From the NCBI GenBank assembly GCA_002448715.1, contig DJZU01000097.1, positions 1-10,631 of the forward strand: a stretch of DNA of 10,631 bases. Reading direction: 5' to 3'. This document shows positions 1-5,995 of the stretch, piece by piece. The notes beneath the pieces were generated by a model. The model worked only from the letters and a program-made list of their open reading frames with translations, had not been told where the DNA came from and did no database searches. Source of the DNA: Candidatus Neomicrothrix sp. UBA6944 (lineage in GTDB: Bacteria; Actinomycetota; Acidimicrobiia; Acidimicrobiales; Poriferisodalaceae). A program made the position numbers and the translations under genes. How positions within the stretch are numbered: the stretch's first letter is position 1; each line of letters opens with the position of its first letter.

Positions 1-54
1 GATCTTTCCTCGAAGATCTGGAACACGAAATATGTTGCGCATACTCCCGAGCAA
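1..54 (-). CDS. secY: SecY preprotein translocase subunit, N-terminal fragment (runs off the window)
   Basis: Only about 18 codons are present before the window edge. SecY is the channel-forming membrane subunit of the Sec translocon, which moves unfolded proteins across and into the cytoplasmic membrane. The visible peptide reads MLGSMRNIFRVPDLRGKI if the TTG at 54 is the start. The FRVPDLR stretch is the conserved amphipathic segment that precedes transmembrane helix 1 in SecY, and secY after rplO is the standard spc-operon order. I prefer TTG at 54 over ATG at 42 because an ACGAGG Shine-Dalgarno (61-66) lies 6 bases upstream of the TTG. The GGGAG before the ATG is only about one base away, too close to serve it. 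The longer N-terminus also matches remembered SecY proteins that begin ML followed by RN-F-PDLR. Identity is fairly firm; the exact start is an inference. Confidence 0.8.
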   Translation of the reverse strand, partial: MLGSMRNIFRVPDLRGKI

Positions 55-60
55 GGTGAA

Positions 61-66
61 CCTCGT
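61..66 (-). promoter_or_regulatory. Ribosome binding site supporting a TTG start for secY
   Basis: On the coding strand ACGAGG lies 6 bases before TTG (54-52), just after the rplO stop codon (69-67). The spacing suits the TTG start and not the ATG 12 bases further downstream. Confidence 0.5.
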
Positions 67-558
67 TTACCGGTTGGTGTGCTGGTTGCCGCGTGCTGGA
101 GGACGCGGCCCCTTAAATGTAGGCGGCAAGATCTCTACGGTGCCTCCGGCACCTGTAATTGCAGCTTCAGCGCTCTTTGACACGGCGTGGGCTTTAACAG
201 TTACCGGGCGATTTATTTCGCCTCGTCCGAGGATCTTTACCATTGCGCCTTTTGACACAAGGCCTTTCTCCAGAAGAGCCTCGGGGGTTACGTCAGTGAG
301 TTCGGAGTCTGCGATCGTGTCCAAGTTTATTGGCTGATACTCAACCCTAAAGGGGTTGGTGAAGCCTTTCATCTTGGGAAGGCGGCGCTGGAGGGGTAGT
401 TGTCCGCCTTCGTACCAAACGGGAACTTTGCTTCGGGCTTTCGTACCTTTCGTTCCGCGCCCTGCTGTTTTGCCACCTTTGCCCGCGATGCCGCGTCCGA
501 CTCGCTTGGGTCGTTTCTTAGAGCCTGGGGCTGGTTGTAGGTCGTGTGGTTTTAACAT
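67..558 (-). CDS. rplO: 50S ribosomal protein L15 (uL15)
   Basis: uL15 is a late-assembling large-subunit protein that threads into 23S rRNA. The product is 163 residues. The N-terminal half has the typical basic Gly-rich extension (KKRPKRVGRGIAGKGGKTAGRG, about residues 14-35), followed by the conserved EGGQLPLQRRLPKMKGF segment (about 50-66). The C-terminal domain ends near GAGGTVEI (137-143), where most L15 proteins stop at about 145 residues. Here about 20 more residues follow, Pro/Arg-rich and ending GNQHTNR. I chose ATG at 558 because MLKPHDLQPAPGSKK aligns with family N-termini; an upstream in-frame start at 588 would overlap rpmD. rpmD ends 10 bases upstream and secY follows closely. 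The C-terminal tail may be a lineage trait. Confidence 0.96.
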   Translation of the reverse strand: MLKPHDLQPAPGSKKRPKRVGRGIAGKGGKTAGRGTKGTKARSKVPVWYEGGQLPLQRRLPKMKGFTNPFRVEYQPINLDTIADSELTDVTPEALLEKGLVSKGAMVKILGRGEINRPVTVKAHAVSKSAEAAITGAGGTVEILPPTFKGPRPPARGNQHTNR

Positions 559-568
559 TGATACTCGT

Positions 569-748
569 TCAGCTTTCTTGGACGTCAATGAGGTGAGCGA
601 CTTTGTGAATCATTCCGCGTATCTCGGGGCGGTCCGGCAATGTATTTGTTTTGCCTATCCGACCTAGCCCGAGGGCTCGAAGTGTTCCTCGGTGCTTCGG
701 TTTGGAACCAATAGCTGAGCGGACTTGTTTGACTACTAGATCGCTCAT
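569..748 (-). CDS. rpmD: 50S ribosomal protein L30 (uL30)
   Basis: uL30 is a small large-subunit protein of about 60 residues that contacts 23S and 5S rRNA-proximal regions. The product is 59 residues: it begins MSDLVVKQVRSAIG, then has the family core KPKHRGTLRALGLGRIGKTN and ends in a short helix (MIHKVAHLIDV). The start at 748 overlaps the rpsE stop in an ATGA arrangement, which suggests coupling with S5. A good Shine-Dalgarno, GAGGTGA, lies 4 bases upstream, inside the end of rpsE. An in-frame start at 832 exists but would add 28 residues overlapping rpsE with no family counterpart, so I reject it. Confidence 0.96.
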   Translation of the reverse strand: MSDLVVKQVRSAIGSKPKHRGTLRALGLGRIGKTNTLPDRPEIRGMIHKVAHLIDVQES

Positions 749-1401
749 GAAGTCACCTCTGCGGTTGACTTGGGTTGAAGAGCTTCTCGTTCTGATTCCT
801 TGTACGCGGCCAGCAACGCGGCAGGTATGCACTCTTCCGCCGAGAGTCCACGTAGCGCTGCGATTTCGTCAGGTCTTTTCAGGCCTTGCAAACCTTGAAT
901 GGTTGCTTTGGCAACGTTGATGTGGTTTGACGATCCGAGTGATTTTGCGAGCACGTCGCTAATGCCGGCTTCTTCGAGAATGGCGCGCGCGGCACCCCCT
1001 GCGATTACGCCGGTGCCTGGGGCCGCTGGTTTCAGAAGGACACGGCCTGCACCCATTTCTCCGAGAATGGGGTGGATGATTGTTGATCCCGCTAGTGGCA
1101 CTCGGAACAAATTCTTTTTGGCTTCTTCGGTGCCTTTTTGAATGGCAAGGGGAACTTCTTTCGCTTTTCCATAGCCCAGGCCTACCTGGCCAGCACCGTC
1201 ACCGATAACGACTAGCGCTGTGAAAGAGAAGCGTCGGCCGCCTTTAACGACCTTGGCCACGCGATTTATATCGATTACTCGTGATTCTCGGAGCCCATCA
1301 TCTCCACTGTTGCGCGGGTTATCTTCTCGACGTCGGTCGTCTCGACGGCGGTTTCCTCGGTCGTCGTTGCGGCGATTTTGATTTTGGTTGGCATCCGTCA
1401 T
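745..1401 (-). CDS. rpsE: 30S ribosomal protein S5 (uS5)
   Basis: uS5 lies in the small-subunit body near the mRNA entry and decoding region and contributes to translational accuracy. The product is 218 residues, against about 165 in E. coli. The double-stranded RNA-binding-like domain runs from about residue 40, with VVKGGRRFSFTALVVIGDG (51-69), the loop linked to spectinomycin resistance in other species, and VGLGYGKAKEVP (73-84). The C-terminal domain holds AGGAARAILEEAGI (134-147) and LGSSNHINVAKAT (155-167). The extra length is mainly an N-terminal, probably disordered Arg/Asp/Asn-rich extension (about residues 1-36), plus a short C-terminal tail. ATG at 1401 is chosen over an in-frame TTG at 1407 because TAGGAG sits 6 bases before the ATG. 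Its TAG is also the stop codon of rplR. Confidence 0.97.
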   Translation of the reverse strand: MTDANQNQNRRNDDRGNRRRDDRRREDNPRNSGDDGLRESRVIDINRVAKVVKGGRRFSFTALVVIGDGAGQVGLGYGKAKEVPLAIQKGTEEAKKNLFRVPLAGSTIIHPILGEMGAGRVLLKPAAPGTGVIAGGAARAILEEAGISDVLAKSLGSSNHINVAKATIQGLQGLKRPDEIAALRGLSAEECIPAALLAAYKESEREALQPKSTAEVTS

Positions 1402-1407
1402 GATCAA

Positions 1408-1413
1408 CTCCTA
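1408..1413 (-). promoter_or_regulatory. Ribosome binding site of rpsE, overlapping the rplR stop codon
   Basis: Coding-strand TAGGAG lies 6 bases upstream of ATG 1401-1399. Its first three bases are the rplR stop codon, so ribosomes finishing rplR end directly on the rpsE binding site. This fixes the rpsE start at 1401 rather than 1407. Confidence 0.7.
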
Positions 1414-1764
1414 GAACTTCAGCCCGGCTTCGCGGGCAGCATCGGCGAGGGCCGCTACACGGCCGTGATATTTGTTTCCTCCGCGGTCAAATACGACTGA
1501 TTGGACTCCTGCGGCTTGAGCACGTTCAGCTAATAGCTGACCTACTTTGGTGGCGGCTTCTTTATTGCTCGTGGTAGCGCCGCGCATGTCTGCTTCTGAT
1601 GTTGAAGCGGCGACTACAGTTCGCCCATTTTCATCGTCAATGATTTGGGCCGAAATATGTTTGTTGGATCTAAAAACGCTCAATCGTGGGCGGTTGGTAG
1701 TTCCGTTGATCTTTTTGCGAACTCGTCTTTGGCGTCGTTGGCGCTGGGCGCTGCGTGATGTCAT
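1411..1764 (-). CDS. rplR: 50S ribosomal protein L18 (uL18)
   Basis: uL18 binds 5S rRNA and helps place it in the central protuberance. The product is 117 residues, the usual size. The basic N-terminus (RQRRQRRVRKKINGTTNRPRLSVFRSNKHISAQIIDD) is the 5S rRNA-binding part. The C-terminal signature FDRGGNKYHGRVAALADAAREAGLKF ends the protein exactly as in the family. ATG at 1764 is used; an ATG five bases upstream is in another frame and hits a stop after one codon. The gap to rplF is 8 bases and the Shine-Dalgarno is weak (AGGT), so initiation may depend on coupling to rplF. Confidence 0.97.
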   Translation of the reverse strand: MTSRSAQRQRRQRRVRKKINGTTNRPRLSVFRSNKHISAQIIDDENGRTVVAASTSEADMRGATTSNKEAATKVGQLLAERAQAAGVQSVVFDRGGNKYHGRVAALADAAREAGLKF

Positions 1765-1772
1765 GTCATTAC

Positions 1773-2312
1773 CTACTTTGCGGCCTTGCCGGCTTTACGA
1801 ATTACGTATTCGTCGACGTACCTGATGCCTTTGCCTTTGTATGGTTCAGGTTTTTTAAGCGCTCGAATGTCAGCCGCTACCTGCCCGACGAGTTGTTTGT
1901 CGATTCCCGAGACTTTGATGATTGTCGGCTCAGGTACTTCAAAGGTGATGCCCTCGGGGGCTTTTACAGTTACCGAGTGGCTGAAGCCGAGGGCCAATTC
2001 CAGGGCATCTTTTCCTTTGGCTTGAGCTCTGTAGCCCACGCCAACGATGTTGAGTTCCTTCATGTAGCCATTGGCTACACCGTCAACCATGTTGTTGACG
2101 AGGGAGCGCGCTAACCCATGCAGAGAGCGTTGTTGTCGAGTGTCGTCGCTTCGGCTGACCGTGATTACTGAATCTTGGACTTCGATTTCGATGCCTTCTG
2201 GGATCTCTTGAGTCAGTTCCCCCTGACTTCCAGAAACTTTTACTGTTCCCGATGACACCTCGACTGAAAGGCCTTCTGGGACTGTTATTGGAGCGTTACC
2301 TACTCGTGACAT
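1773..2312 (-). CDS. rplF: 50S ribosomal protein L6 (uL6)
   Basis: uL6 binds near the sarcin-ricin loop and the factor-binding side of the large subunit. The product is 179 residues, the usual bacterial length. It begins MSRVGNAPITVPEGL, contains two repeated L6 domains (about residues 1-80 and 90-170), and carries the family signature PEPYKGKGIRY near residue 160. The lysine-rich C-terminus (RKAGKAAK) is typical. A GGGGG Shine-Dalgarno lies a few bases upstream, overlapping the end of rpsH (9-base gap). Nothing is unusual. Confidence 0.97.
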   Translation of the reverse strand: MSRVGNAPITVPEGLSVEVSSGTVKVSGSQGELTQEIPEGIEIEVQDSVITVSRSDDTRQQRSLHGLARSLVNNMVDGVANGYMKELNIVGVGYRAQAKGKDALELALGFSHSVTVKAPEGITFEVPEPTIIKVSGIDKQLVGQVAADIRALKKPEPYKGKGIRYVDEYVIRKAGKAAK

Positions 2313-2321
2313 AAGTACCCC

Positions 2322-2726
2322 CTACCAGACATAACAGAGCACTTCGCCGCCAATGTGATTGCGGCGCGCTTCTCTGTCAGTCATTAGACCTTTGCTGGTG
2401 GACAAGACAGCTATGCCAAGTCCGCCAAGGACTCGGGGGACACTGTCGGATTTGGTATATACGCGTAGGCCTGGTTTCGATATTCGTTTTAGACCTGAAA
2501 TAGTACGGCTACGTTCCGGGGTGTATTTGAGTTGGATAGAAAGGGTTTGGCCGGGCCGGTCATCTGCATCAGCAGTCTGAAAGTCGGCGATATAGCCCTC
2601 TGCTTTTAAGATTGCCGCTAAGGATTCCTTCAATTTCGAGGACGGCATTTTGACTTCGTCTTTGTAGCCCTGGTGAGCGTTACGCACACGAGTAAGCATG
2701 TCGGCGATTGGATCGGTCATCGTCAT
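2322..2726 (-). CDS. rpsH: 30S ribosomal protein S8 (uS8)
   Basis: uS8 is a primary 16S rRNA-binding protein of the central domain. In E. coli it also represses the spc operon by binding mRNA at the rplE start. The product is 134 residues. It begins MTMTDPIADMLTRVRNAH, the classic S8 N-terminus, and has the C-terminal rRNA-binding signature STSKGLMTDREARR followed by GGEVLCYVW. Two in-frame ATGs (2726 and 2720) are possible. I prefer 2726 because AGGGAG lies 7 bases before it and MTMTDP starts are common. rpsN ends 13 bases upstream. Whether S8 autoregulation exists here cannot be told by eye. Confidence 0.97.
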   Translation of the reverse strand: MTMTDPIADMLTRVRNAHQGYKDEVKMPSSKLKESLAAILKAEGYIADFQTADADDRPGQTLSIQLKYTPERSRTISGLKRISKPGLRVYTKSDSVPRVLGGLGIAVLSTSKGLMTDREARRNHIGGEVLCYVW

Positions 2727-2739
2727 TGTGATTCTCCCT

Positions 2740-2925
2740 TCACCAGCTCGCCTTGGTTACGCCTGGGATTTCCCCTGCGTGGACCATCTCGCGTAGGCAC
2801 ACCCGACAAAGCCCAAATTTGCGATACACCGATCGCGGGCGACCGCAACGGCGACAACGTGTGTAGCCGCGGACCTTGAACTTTGGAGTGCGTTGTTGTT
2901 TGTTGCGAAGAGCCTTTTTGGCCAT
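2740..2925 (-). CDS. rpsZ: 30S ribosomal protein S14, zinc-binding type (uS14, RpsN type Z)
   Basis: uS14 sits in the head of the small subunit and is needed for late 30S assembly. This is the short zinc-ribbon form of 61 residues. Two CxxC pairs are intact (C24/C27 and C40/C43) in RCRRCG and LCRVCL, followed by the typical GEIPGVTKASW end. Many bacteria carry a second, zinc-free S14 used in zinc starvation and controlled by Zur; none is in this window. The ATG overlaps the rplE stop by one base (TAATG), implying coupling. A longer reading frame on this strand at about 2723-2989 is a shadow in another frame. The symbol rpsN or rpsZ is used in different annotations. Confidence 0.96.
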   Translation of the reverse strand: MAKKALRNKQQRTPKFKVRGYTRCRRCGRPRSVYRKFGLCRVCLREMVHAGEIPGVTKASW

Positions 2926-3494
2926 TAGTTCTGCCCTTCAGTCCGGAACGGAAACCCGAGCGCTGTGAGTAGCGCTCGGCCTTGTTCATCGTTTGTAGCG
3001 GATGTCACAAGAGTGATATCCATACCTCGAATTTTGCTTACTGAGTCGTAGCTGATCTCTGGGAAAATCAATTGTTCTGTAACTCCAAATGTGTAATTGC
3101 CGTGACCGTCGAAAGAGCGAGGGGAAAGCCCGCGGAAGTCGCGAATTCTGGGAATTGCGAGACTGACGAGCCGGTCATAGAACTCCCACATCCTGTTGTT
3201 GCGGAGAGTTACCTTTGCTCCAATAGCGTTTCCTTCGCGGAGCTTGAAGCCCGCGATCGATTTTTTTGCACGGGTGATAGCTGGCTTCTGGCCGGTGATC
3301 TTTGTTAGGTCTTCAACTGCGCCATCAAGAAATGCACGATTGACTAGCGCGTCTCCGACGCCAGAGTTAACAGCGATTTTGCTGAGCTTCGGTACCTGCA
3401 TGATGTTGGCCAGCCCAAGTTGAGTTTGCAGTTGATCTCGAACTGTCTCACGATAGAGAACTTTCATGCGGGGTTCGGCGAGCGTTGTGGTCAC
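2925..3494 (-). CDS. rplE: 50S ribosomal protein L5 (uL5)
   Basis: uL5 binds 5S rRNA and the central protuberance and contacts the P-site tRNA elbow and the 30S head. The product is 189 residues, starting MTTTLAEPRMKVLYRETV. Conserved parts include KLSKIAVNSGVGDA, the ITGQKPAITRAKKSIAGFKLREG block, and RIRDFRGLSPRSFDGHGNYTFGV with FPEI shortly after. I set the start at GTG 3494, not the open frame's first ATG at 3587. GGGGAGGA lies 6 bases upstream, the GTG overlaps the rplX stop (GTGA), and the longer form would add about 31 basic residues of rplX overlap with no family match. An internal ATG (M10, before KVLYRETV) is a less likely start. Confidence 0.95.
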   Translation of the reverse strand: MTTTLAEPRMKVLYRETVRDQLQTQLGLANIMQVPKLSKIAVNSGVGDALVNRAFLDGAVEDLTKITGQKPAITRAKKSIAGFKLREGNAIGAKVTLRNNRMWEFYDRLVSLAIPRIRDFRGLSPRSFDGHGNYTFGVTEQLIFPEISYDSVSKIRGMDITLVTSATNDEQGRALLTALGFPFRTEGQN

Positions 3495-3799
3495 GACAAT
3501 TCCTCCCCGGACTTCTTGTGGTATCGGACTTTTGTGTCGCCTTCGAGGCGATATCCGACGCGTCCGGCATCGCCGGTTTTGGGGCATACGACTGCGACAT
3601 TGGATGCGTTGATCGTCAGTGCTATGTCGATGATTCCACCTTGGTCGTTTGTTTGGGTGGGAGGCTGATGTTTGCGTCCTGTGTGAACACCTTCAACGGT
3701 GATGCGGTTGTTCTCAGAGTCAACTGACATCACATGACCTTCAGTTCCTTTGTCTTTCCCTGAAAGAACGCGCACGAGATCACCTTTTTTGATTTTCAT
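3491..3799 (-). CDS. rplX: 50S ribosomal protein L24 (uL24)
   Basis: uL24 initiates large-subunit assembly and lies near the polypeptide tunnel exit. The product is 102 residues. A KOW motif occupies the N-terminus (KKGDLVRVLSGKDKGTEGHV, residues 4-23), followed by the conserved HTGRKHQPPTQTNDQGGI segment and a VCPKTGDAGRVGYR stretch. The ATG overlaps the rplN stop by one base (TGATG). A strong Shine-Dalgarno, GGAGGT, lies 6 bases upstream inside the end of rplN, so it can be both coupled and independently initiated. The 3' end overlaps the rplE GTG by four bases. Confidence 0.97.
   Translation of the reverse strand: MKIKKGDLVRVLSGKDKGTEGHVMSVDSENNRITVEGVHTGRKHQPPTQTNDQGGIIDIALTINASNVAVVCPKTGDAGRVGYRLEGDTKVRYHKKSGEELS
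3501..3508 (-). promoter_or_regulatory. Strong ribosome binding site fixing the GTG start of rplE
   Basis: Coding-strand GGGGAGGA ends 6 bases before GTG 3494-3492, inside the 3' end of rplX. It is one of the best Shine-Dalgarno matches in the window and supports the GTG start over upstream or internal ATG codons. Confidence 0.75.
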
Positions 3800-4167
3800 C
3801 AGAGGACCTCCGGGGCTAGGGAAACGATCCGCATAAATCGGTGGTCTCGCAATTCACGACCCACGGGTCCGAAGATACGAGTTCCTCGGGGCTGTCGATT
3901 TTCATCGATAAGCACAGCGGCGTTTTCATCGAATCGGATGTAGCTGCCGTCCGGACGACGACGTTCTTTACGTGTGCGTACCACGACACAGCGAACGACC
4001 TCACCCTTTTTGACACCGGCGCCCGGAATGGCGTCTTTGACAGTCGCTACGAAAACATCCCCTATTGATGCGTAGCGTCGTCCGGTACCTCCGAGGACGC
4101 GAATGCAAAGGACTTCTCTGGCACCTGAGTTGTCGGCGACTTTTAGTCGGGATTCTTGCTGGATCAC
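3799..4167 (-). CDS. rplN: 50S ribosomal protein L14 (uL14)
   Basis: uL14 lies at the subunit interface (bridge B8) and is the target of the silencing factor RsfS. With a GTG start at 4167 the product is 122 residues, the near-invariant family length. It starts MIQQESRLKVADNSGAREVLCIRVLGG and ends FMRIVSLAPEVL. The central basic loop (RTRKERRRPDGSYIRFDEN) is conserved. The frame is open upstream to an ATG at 4263, but that would overlap rpsQ by about 80 bases and add 32 residues with no family match. GGAG (4176-4179) lies 8 bases before the GTG. This is the first gene of the spc block; the 16-base gap from rpsQ leaves no room for a separate spc promoter. Confidence 0.96.
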   Translation of the reverse strand: MIQQESRLKVADNSGAREVLCIRVLGGTGRRYASIGDVFVATVKDAIPGAGVKKGEVVRCVVVRTRKERRRPDGSYIRFDENAAVLIDENRQPRGTRIFGPVGRELRDHRFMRIVSLAPEVL

Positions 4168-4175
4168 TTCATGGG

Positions 4176-4179
4176 CTCC
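4176..4179 (-). promoter_or_regulatory. Ribosome binding site supporting the GTG start of rplN
   Basis: Coding-strand GGAG lies 8 bases before GTG 4167-4165, in the short rpsQ-rplN gap. An ATG between the two (4172-4170) is out of frame and is followed immediately by a stop, so it is not the rplN start. Confidence 0.55.
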
Positions 4180-4183
4180 GAAA

Positions 4184-4462
4184 TCAACGTGCTCGTTCGA
4201 CGATTTCGACGAGACGCCAGCGTTTGTTCTTTGACAGAGGTCGAGTTTCCATGACTCGAACACGGTCTCCGAGACGGGCGTCGTTCTCTTCGTCGTGGGC
4301 GTAGAGCTTTTTTGTTTGTTGAACAGTTTTGAAATAGCGGGCGTGGCGGACTCGTTCGGTGACGGCCACGACCACAGTCTTTTGCATGGACGTTGACACG
4401 ACCAGGCCTTCTCTAGTTTTCCGTCGTTTCCGTTCTTCTGGGGTGACTTGGGTGTCGTTCAT
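4184..4462 (-). CDS. rpsQ: 30S ribosomal protein S17 (uS17)
   Basis: uS17 is a primary-binding OB-fold protein of the 16S rRNA 5' domain. The product is 92 residues. After a charged N-terminal lead (about residues 1-17) come EGLVVSTSMQKTVVVAV, the YFKTVQQTKKLYAHDEEN segment and the signature GDRVRVMETRPLSKNKRWRLVEIV. The ATG overlaps the rpmC stop by one base (TAATG), and GGAGG lies 7 bases upstream. It is the last gene of the S10 block and is followed by rplN with no operon break. Confidence 0.97.
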   Translation of the reverse strand: MNDTQVTPEERKRRKTREGLVVSTSMQKTVVVAVTERVRHARYFKTVQQTKKLYAHDEENDARLGDRVRVMETRPLSKNKRWRLVEIVERAR

Positions 4463-4686
4463 TATTTGTCCTCCGCTGTAGTCGCCTCGGCAGCTGCGAT
4501 TTCTCGTTCTCTGAGAACGGTGTTGATACGGGCGATGTCTCGCTTAACTTGTGAGATTCGGGTTGAGTTTTCTAGTTGGCCTGTGGCTATCTGGAAACGT
4601 AGGTTGAAGAGTTCTTGTTTCGATTCACCGAGCTGATCTAAAAGCTGGTCATCGGCCAGTTCGCGGAGTTCTGCTGCTGCAGGCAT
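4462..4686 (-). CDS. rpmC: 50S ribosomal protein L29 (uL29)
   Basis: uL29 is a small helical protein at the tunnel exit, beside uL23, and forms part of the docking area for trigger factor and SRP. The product is 74 residues, slightly longer than the usual 60-70. The two-helix core (ELRELADDQLLDQLGESKQELFNLRFQIATGQLEN, then the second helix around RDIARINTVLRERE) is clear. The extra length is an Ala/Glu/Thr tail (AAAEATTAEDK). The ATG overlaps the rplP stop by one base (TAATG), and GAGGAGG lies 7 bases upstream. Confidence 0.96.
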   Translation of the reverse strand: MPAAAELRELADDQLLDQLGESKQELFNLRFQIATGQLENSTRISQVKRDIARINTVLREREIAAAEATTAEDK

Positions 4687-5102
4687 TAGATCGCCTCCTC
4701 GCGACTGACTACTCGCGCTTTAATGGGAAGTTTCTGGATGGCACGGTTGAGAGCGCCGTGAGCGAGTTCTGGGTCGACACCACCAAGTTCGAACATCACT
4801 CGGCCGGGTTTAACGACGGCGACCCAACGTTCAGGGTTGCCCTTTCCTGAGCCCATGCGTGTTTCGGCGGGTTTAGCGGTTACAGGTTTGTCTGGGAAAA
4901 TATTTATCCACACCTTGCCACCACGTTTCACGTGGCGAGTCATTGCGATACGTGCAGCTTCAATTTGGCGTGCGGTGATCCATCCTGGTTCTAAGGCTTG
5001 TATTCCGAAGTCACCGAAATTCATGGTGGTGCCACCTTTGGCGCGACCTTTGGTTCTACCGCGGTGGGTTTTGCGATGTCGGACTTTTCTCGGCATCAAC
5101 AT
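4686..5102 (-). CDS. rplP: 50S ribosomal protein L16 (uL16)
   Basis: uL16 binds between the A and P sites and helps place the A-site tRNA arm. The product is 138 residues, the usual length. It begins MLMPRKVRHRKTHRGR, continues through FGIQALEPGWITARQIEAARIA, and carries the signature RMGSGKGNPERWVAVV (about residues 82-97). The arginine of that signature corresponds to the residue hydroxylated in E. coli L16; no modifying enzyme is in the window. The start at 5102 directly abuts the rpsC stop (TAAATG, no gap), with GGGAG 8 bases upstream. An internal ATG two codons later is possible, but MLxPR starts are usual in the family. Confidence 0.97.
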   Translation of the reverse strand: MLMPRKVRHRKTHRGRTKGRAKGGTTMNFGDFGIQALEPGWITARQIEAARIAMTRHVKRGGKVWINIFPDKPVTAKPAETRMGSGKGNPERWVAVVKPGRVMFELGGVDPELAHGALNRAIQKLPIKARVVSREEAI

Positions 5103-5993
5103 TTAGTCGTCTCCCGGTCTGAAGTTAGGGGTTTGACTTTGCTCCCGAGTTGCACGCTCGATCTGCTCTTCCTCTTCGAGGAGCTTTTCGAACTCTGGAT
5201 CGGCTTCTTTGATTAGCGGCGCTGGCTCTTCGATTTCGTCATCGGTTCCCTCAGCTCGTCGACCTCCGGAGGAAACTACTGGAGCGTTATGTTCAGCTGA
5301 TCCCGACGTTTCACCCACTGCCATCGCAGCTTCTCTGCTGATGCGTTCGTCGGCTGAAACTTTGTAGGGCAGGATGTCACCCTTGTACAACCAGACTTTG
5401 ACTCCGATTCGTCCTGCGGTCGTTTTCGCTTCGCGGAATCCGTAGTCAATGTCAGCTCGTAAGGTGTGCAGTGGAACTCGACCCTCGCGGTACCACTCGG
5501 TCCTTGCCATTTCCGAACCGCCTAAACGCCCAGAACATTGAACTCGGATACCGAGGGCTCCCGCCTTTTGTGCGTTTTGGACTGCGCGTTTCATCGCTCG
5601 ACGAAAGGCAACACGTCCGGCCAGTTGGTCCGCGACACCTTGGGCGATAAGGGCCGCATCGAGTTCAGGTTGTTTGATTTCTTGAATATTGAGCTGGACT
5701 TTGGGGTTTCCAGAAATTTTGGTTAGCCCTTCCCGGAGTCGATCGGCTTCAGCTCCACGGCGCCCAATCACGATGCCGGGGCGGGCGGTGTGGACGTCGA
5801 CGCGCAAACGGTCGCGAGTACGTTCTACTTCGATTCTGCTGATAGCGGCATGGGGGAGCTCCGTTTGCAAGAAGTTGCGGATTTCCCAATCCTCGATGAT
5901 GTAGTCCTGATAGTCCTTGTCGGCGTACCAGCGTGATTTCCAGTCAGTAGTGATGCCTAGCCGGAAGCCATAGGGATTAACTTTCTGTCCCAC
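5103..5993 (-). CDS. rpsC: 30S ribosomal protein S3 (uS3) with a long acidic C-terminal tail
   Basis: uS3 lines the mRNA entry tunnel of the small-subunit head and takes part in mRNA unwinding with uS4 and uS5. The product is 296 residues, against 233 in E. coli. The N-terminus MGQKVNPYGFRLGI is typical. The KH domain has GRRG at 77-80 (IVIGRRGAE), and the C-terminal domain has RRAMKRAVQNAQKAGALGI (131-149), CSGRLGGSEMARTEWYREGRVP and GRIGVKVWLYKGDILP (194-209). From about residue 225 a low-complexity tail follows; residues 251-280 contain 14 Asp/Glu in 30. The start is GTG at 5993, two bases after the rplV stop, with GGGGG 7 bases upstream. The tail is likely disordered; its role is unknown. 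Confidence 0.97.
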   Translation of the reverse strand: MGQKVNPYGFRLGITTDWKSRWYADKDYQDYIIEDWEIRNFLQTELPHAAISRIEVERTRDRLRVDVHTARPGIVIGRRGAEADRLREGLTKISGNPKVQLNIQEIKQPELDAALIAQGVADQLAGRVAFRRAMKRAVQNAQKAGALGIRVQCSGRLGGSEMARTEWYREGRVPLHTLRADIDYGFREAKTTAGRIGVKVWLYKGDILPYKVSADERISREAAMAVGETSGSAEHNAPVVSSGGRRAEGTDDEIEEPAPLIKEADPEFEKLLEEEEQIERATREQSQTPNFRPGDD

Positions 5994-5995
5994 GA

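Noticed and set aside
2723..2989. Minus-strand open frame of 88 codons overlapping rpsN.
   Set aside because: It lies in another frame of rpsN and rplE sequence, and the zinc-ribbon S14 frame is clearly the real gene.
3495..3587. N-terminal extension of rplE to an upstream ATG.
   Set aside because: It is translated from rplX sequence in another frame, and the GTG with GGGGAGGA upstream gives a normal L5.
4168..4263. N-terminal extension of rplN to an upstream ATG.
   Set aside because: It would overlap rpsQ by about 80 bases and has no family counterpart; the GTG start gives the standard 122-residue L14.
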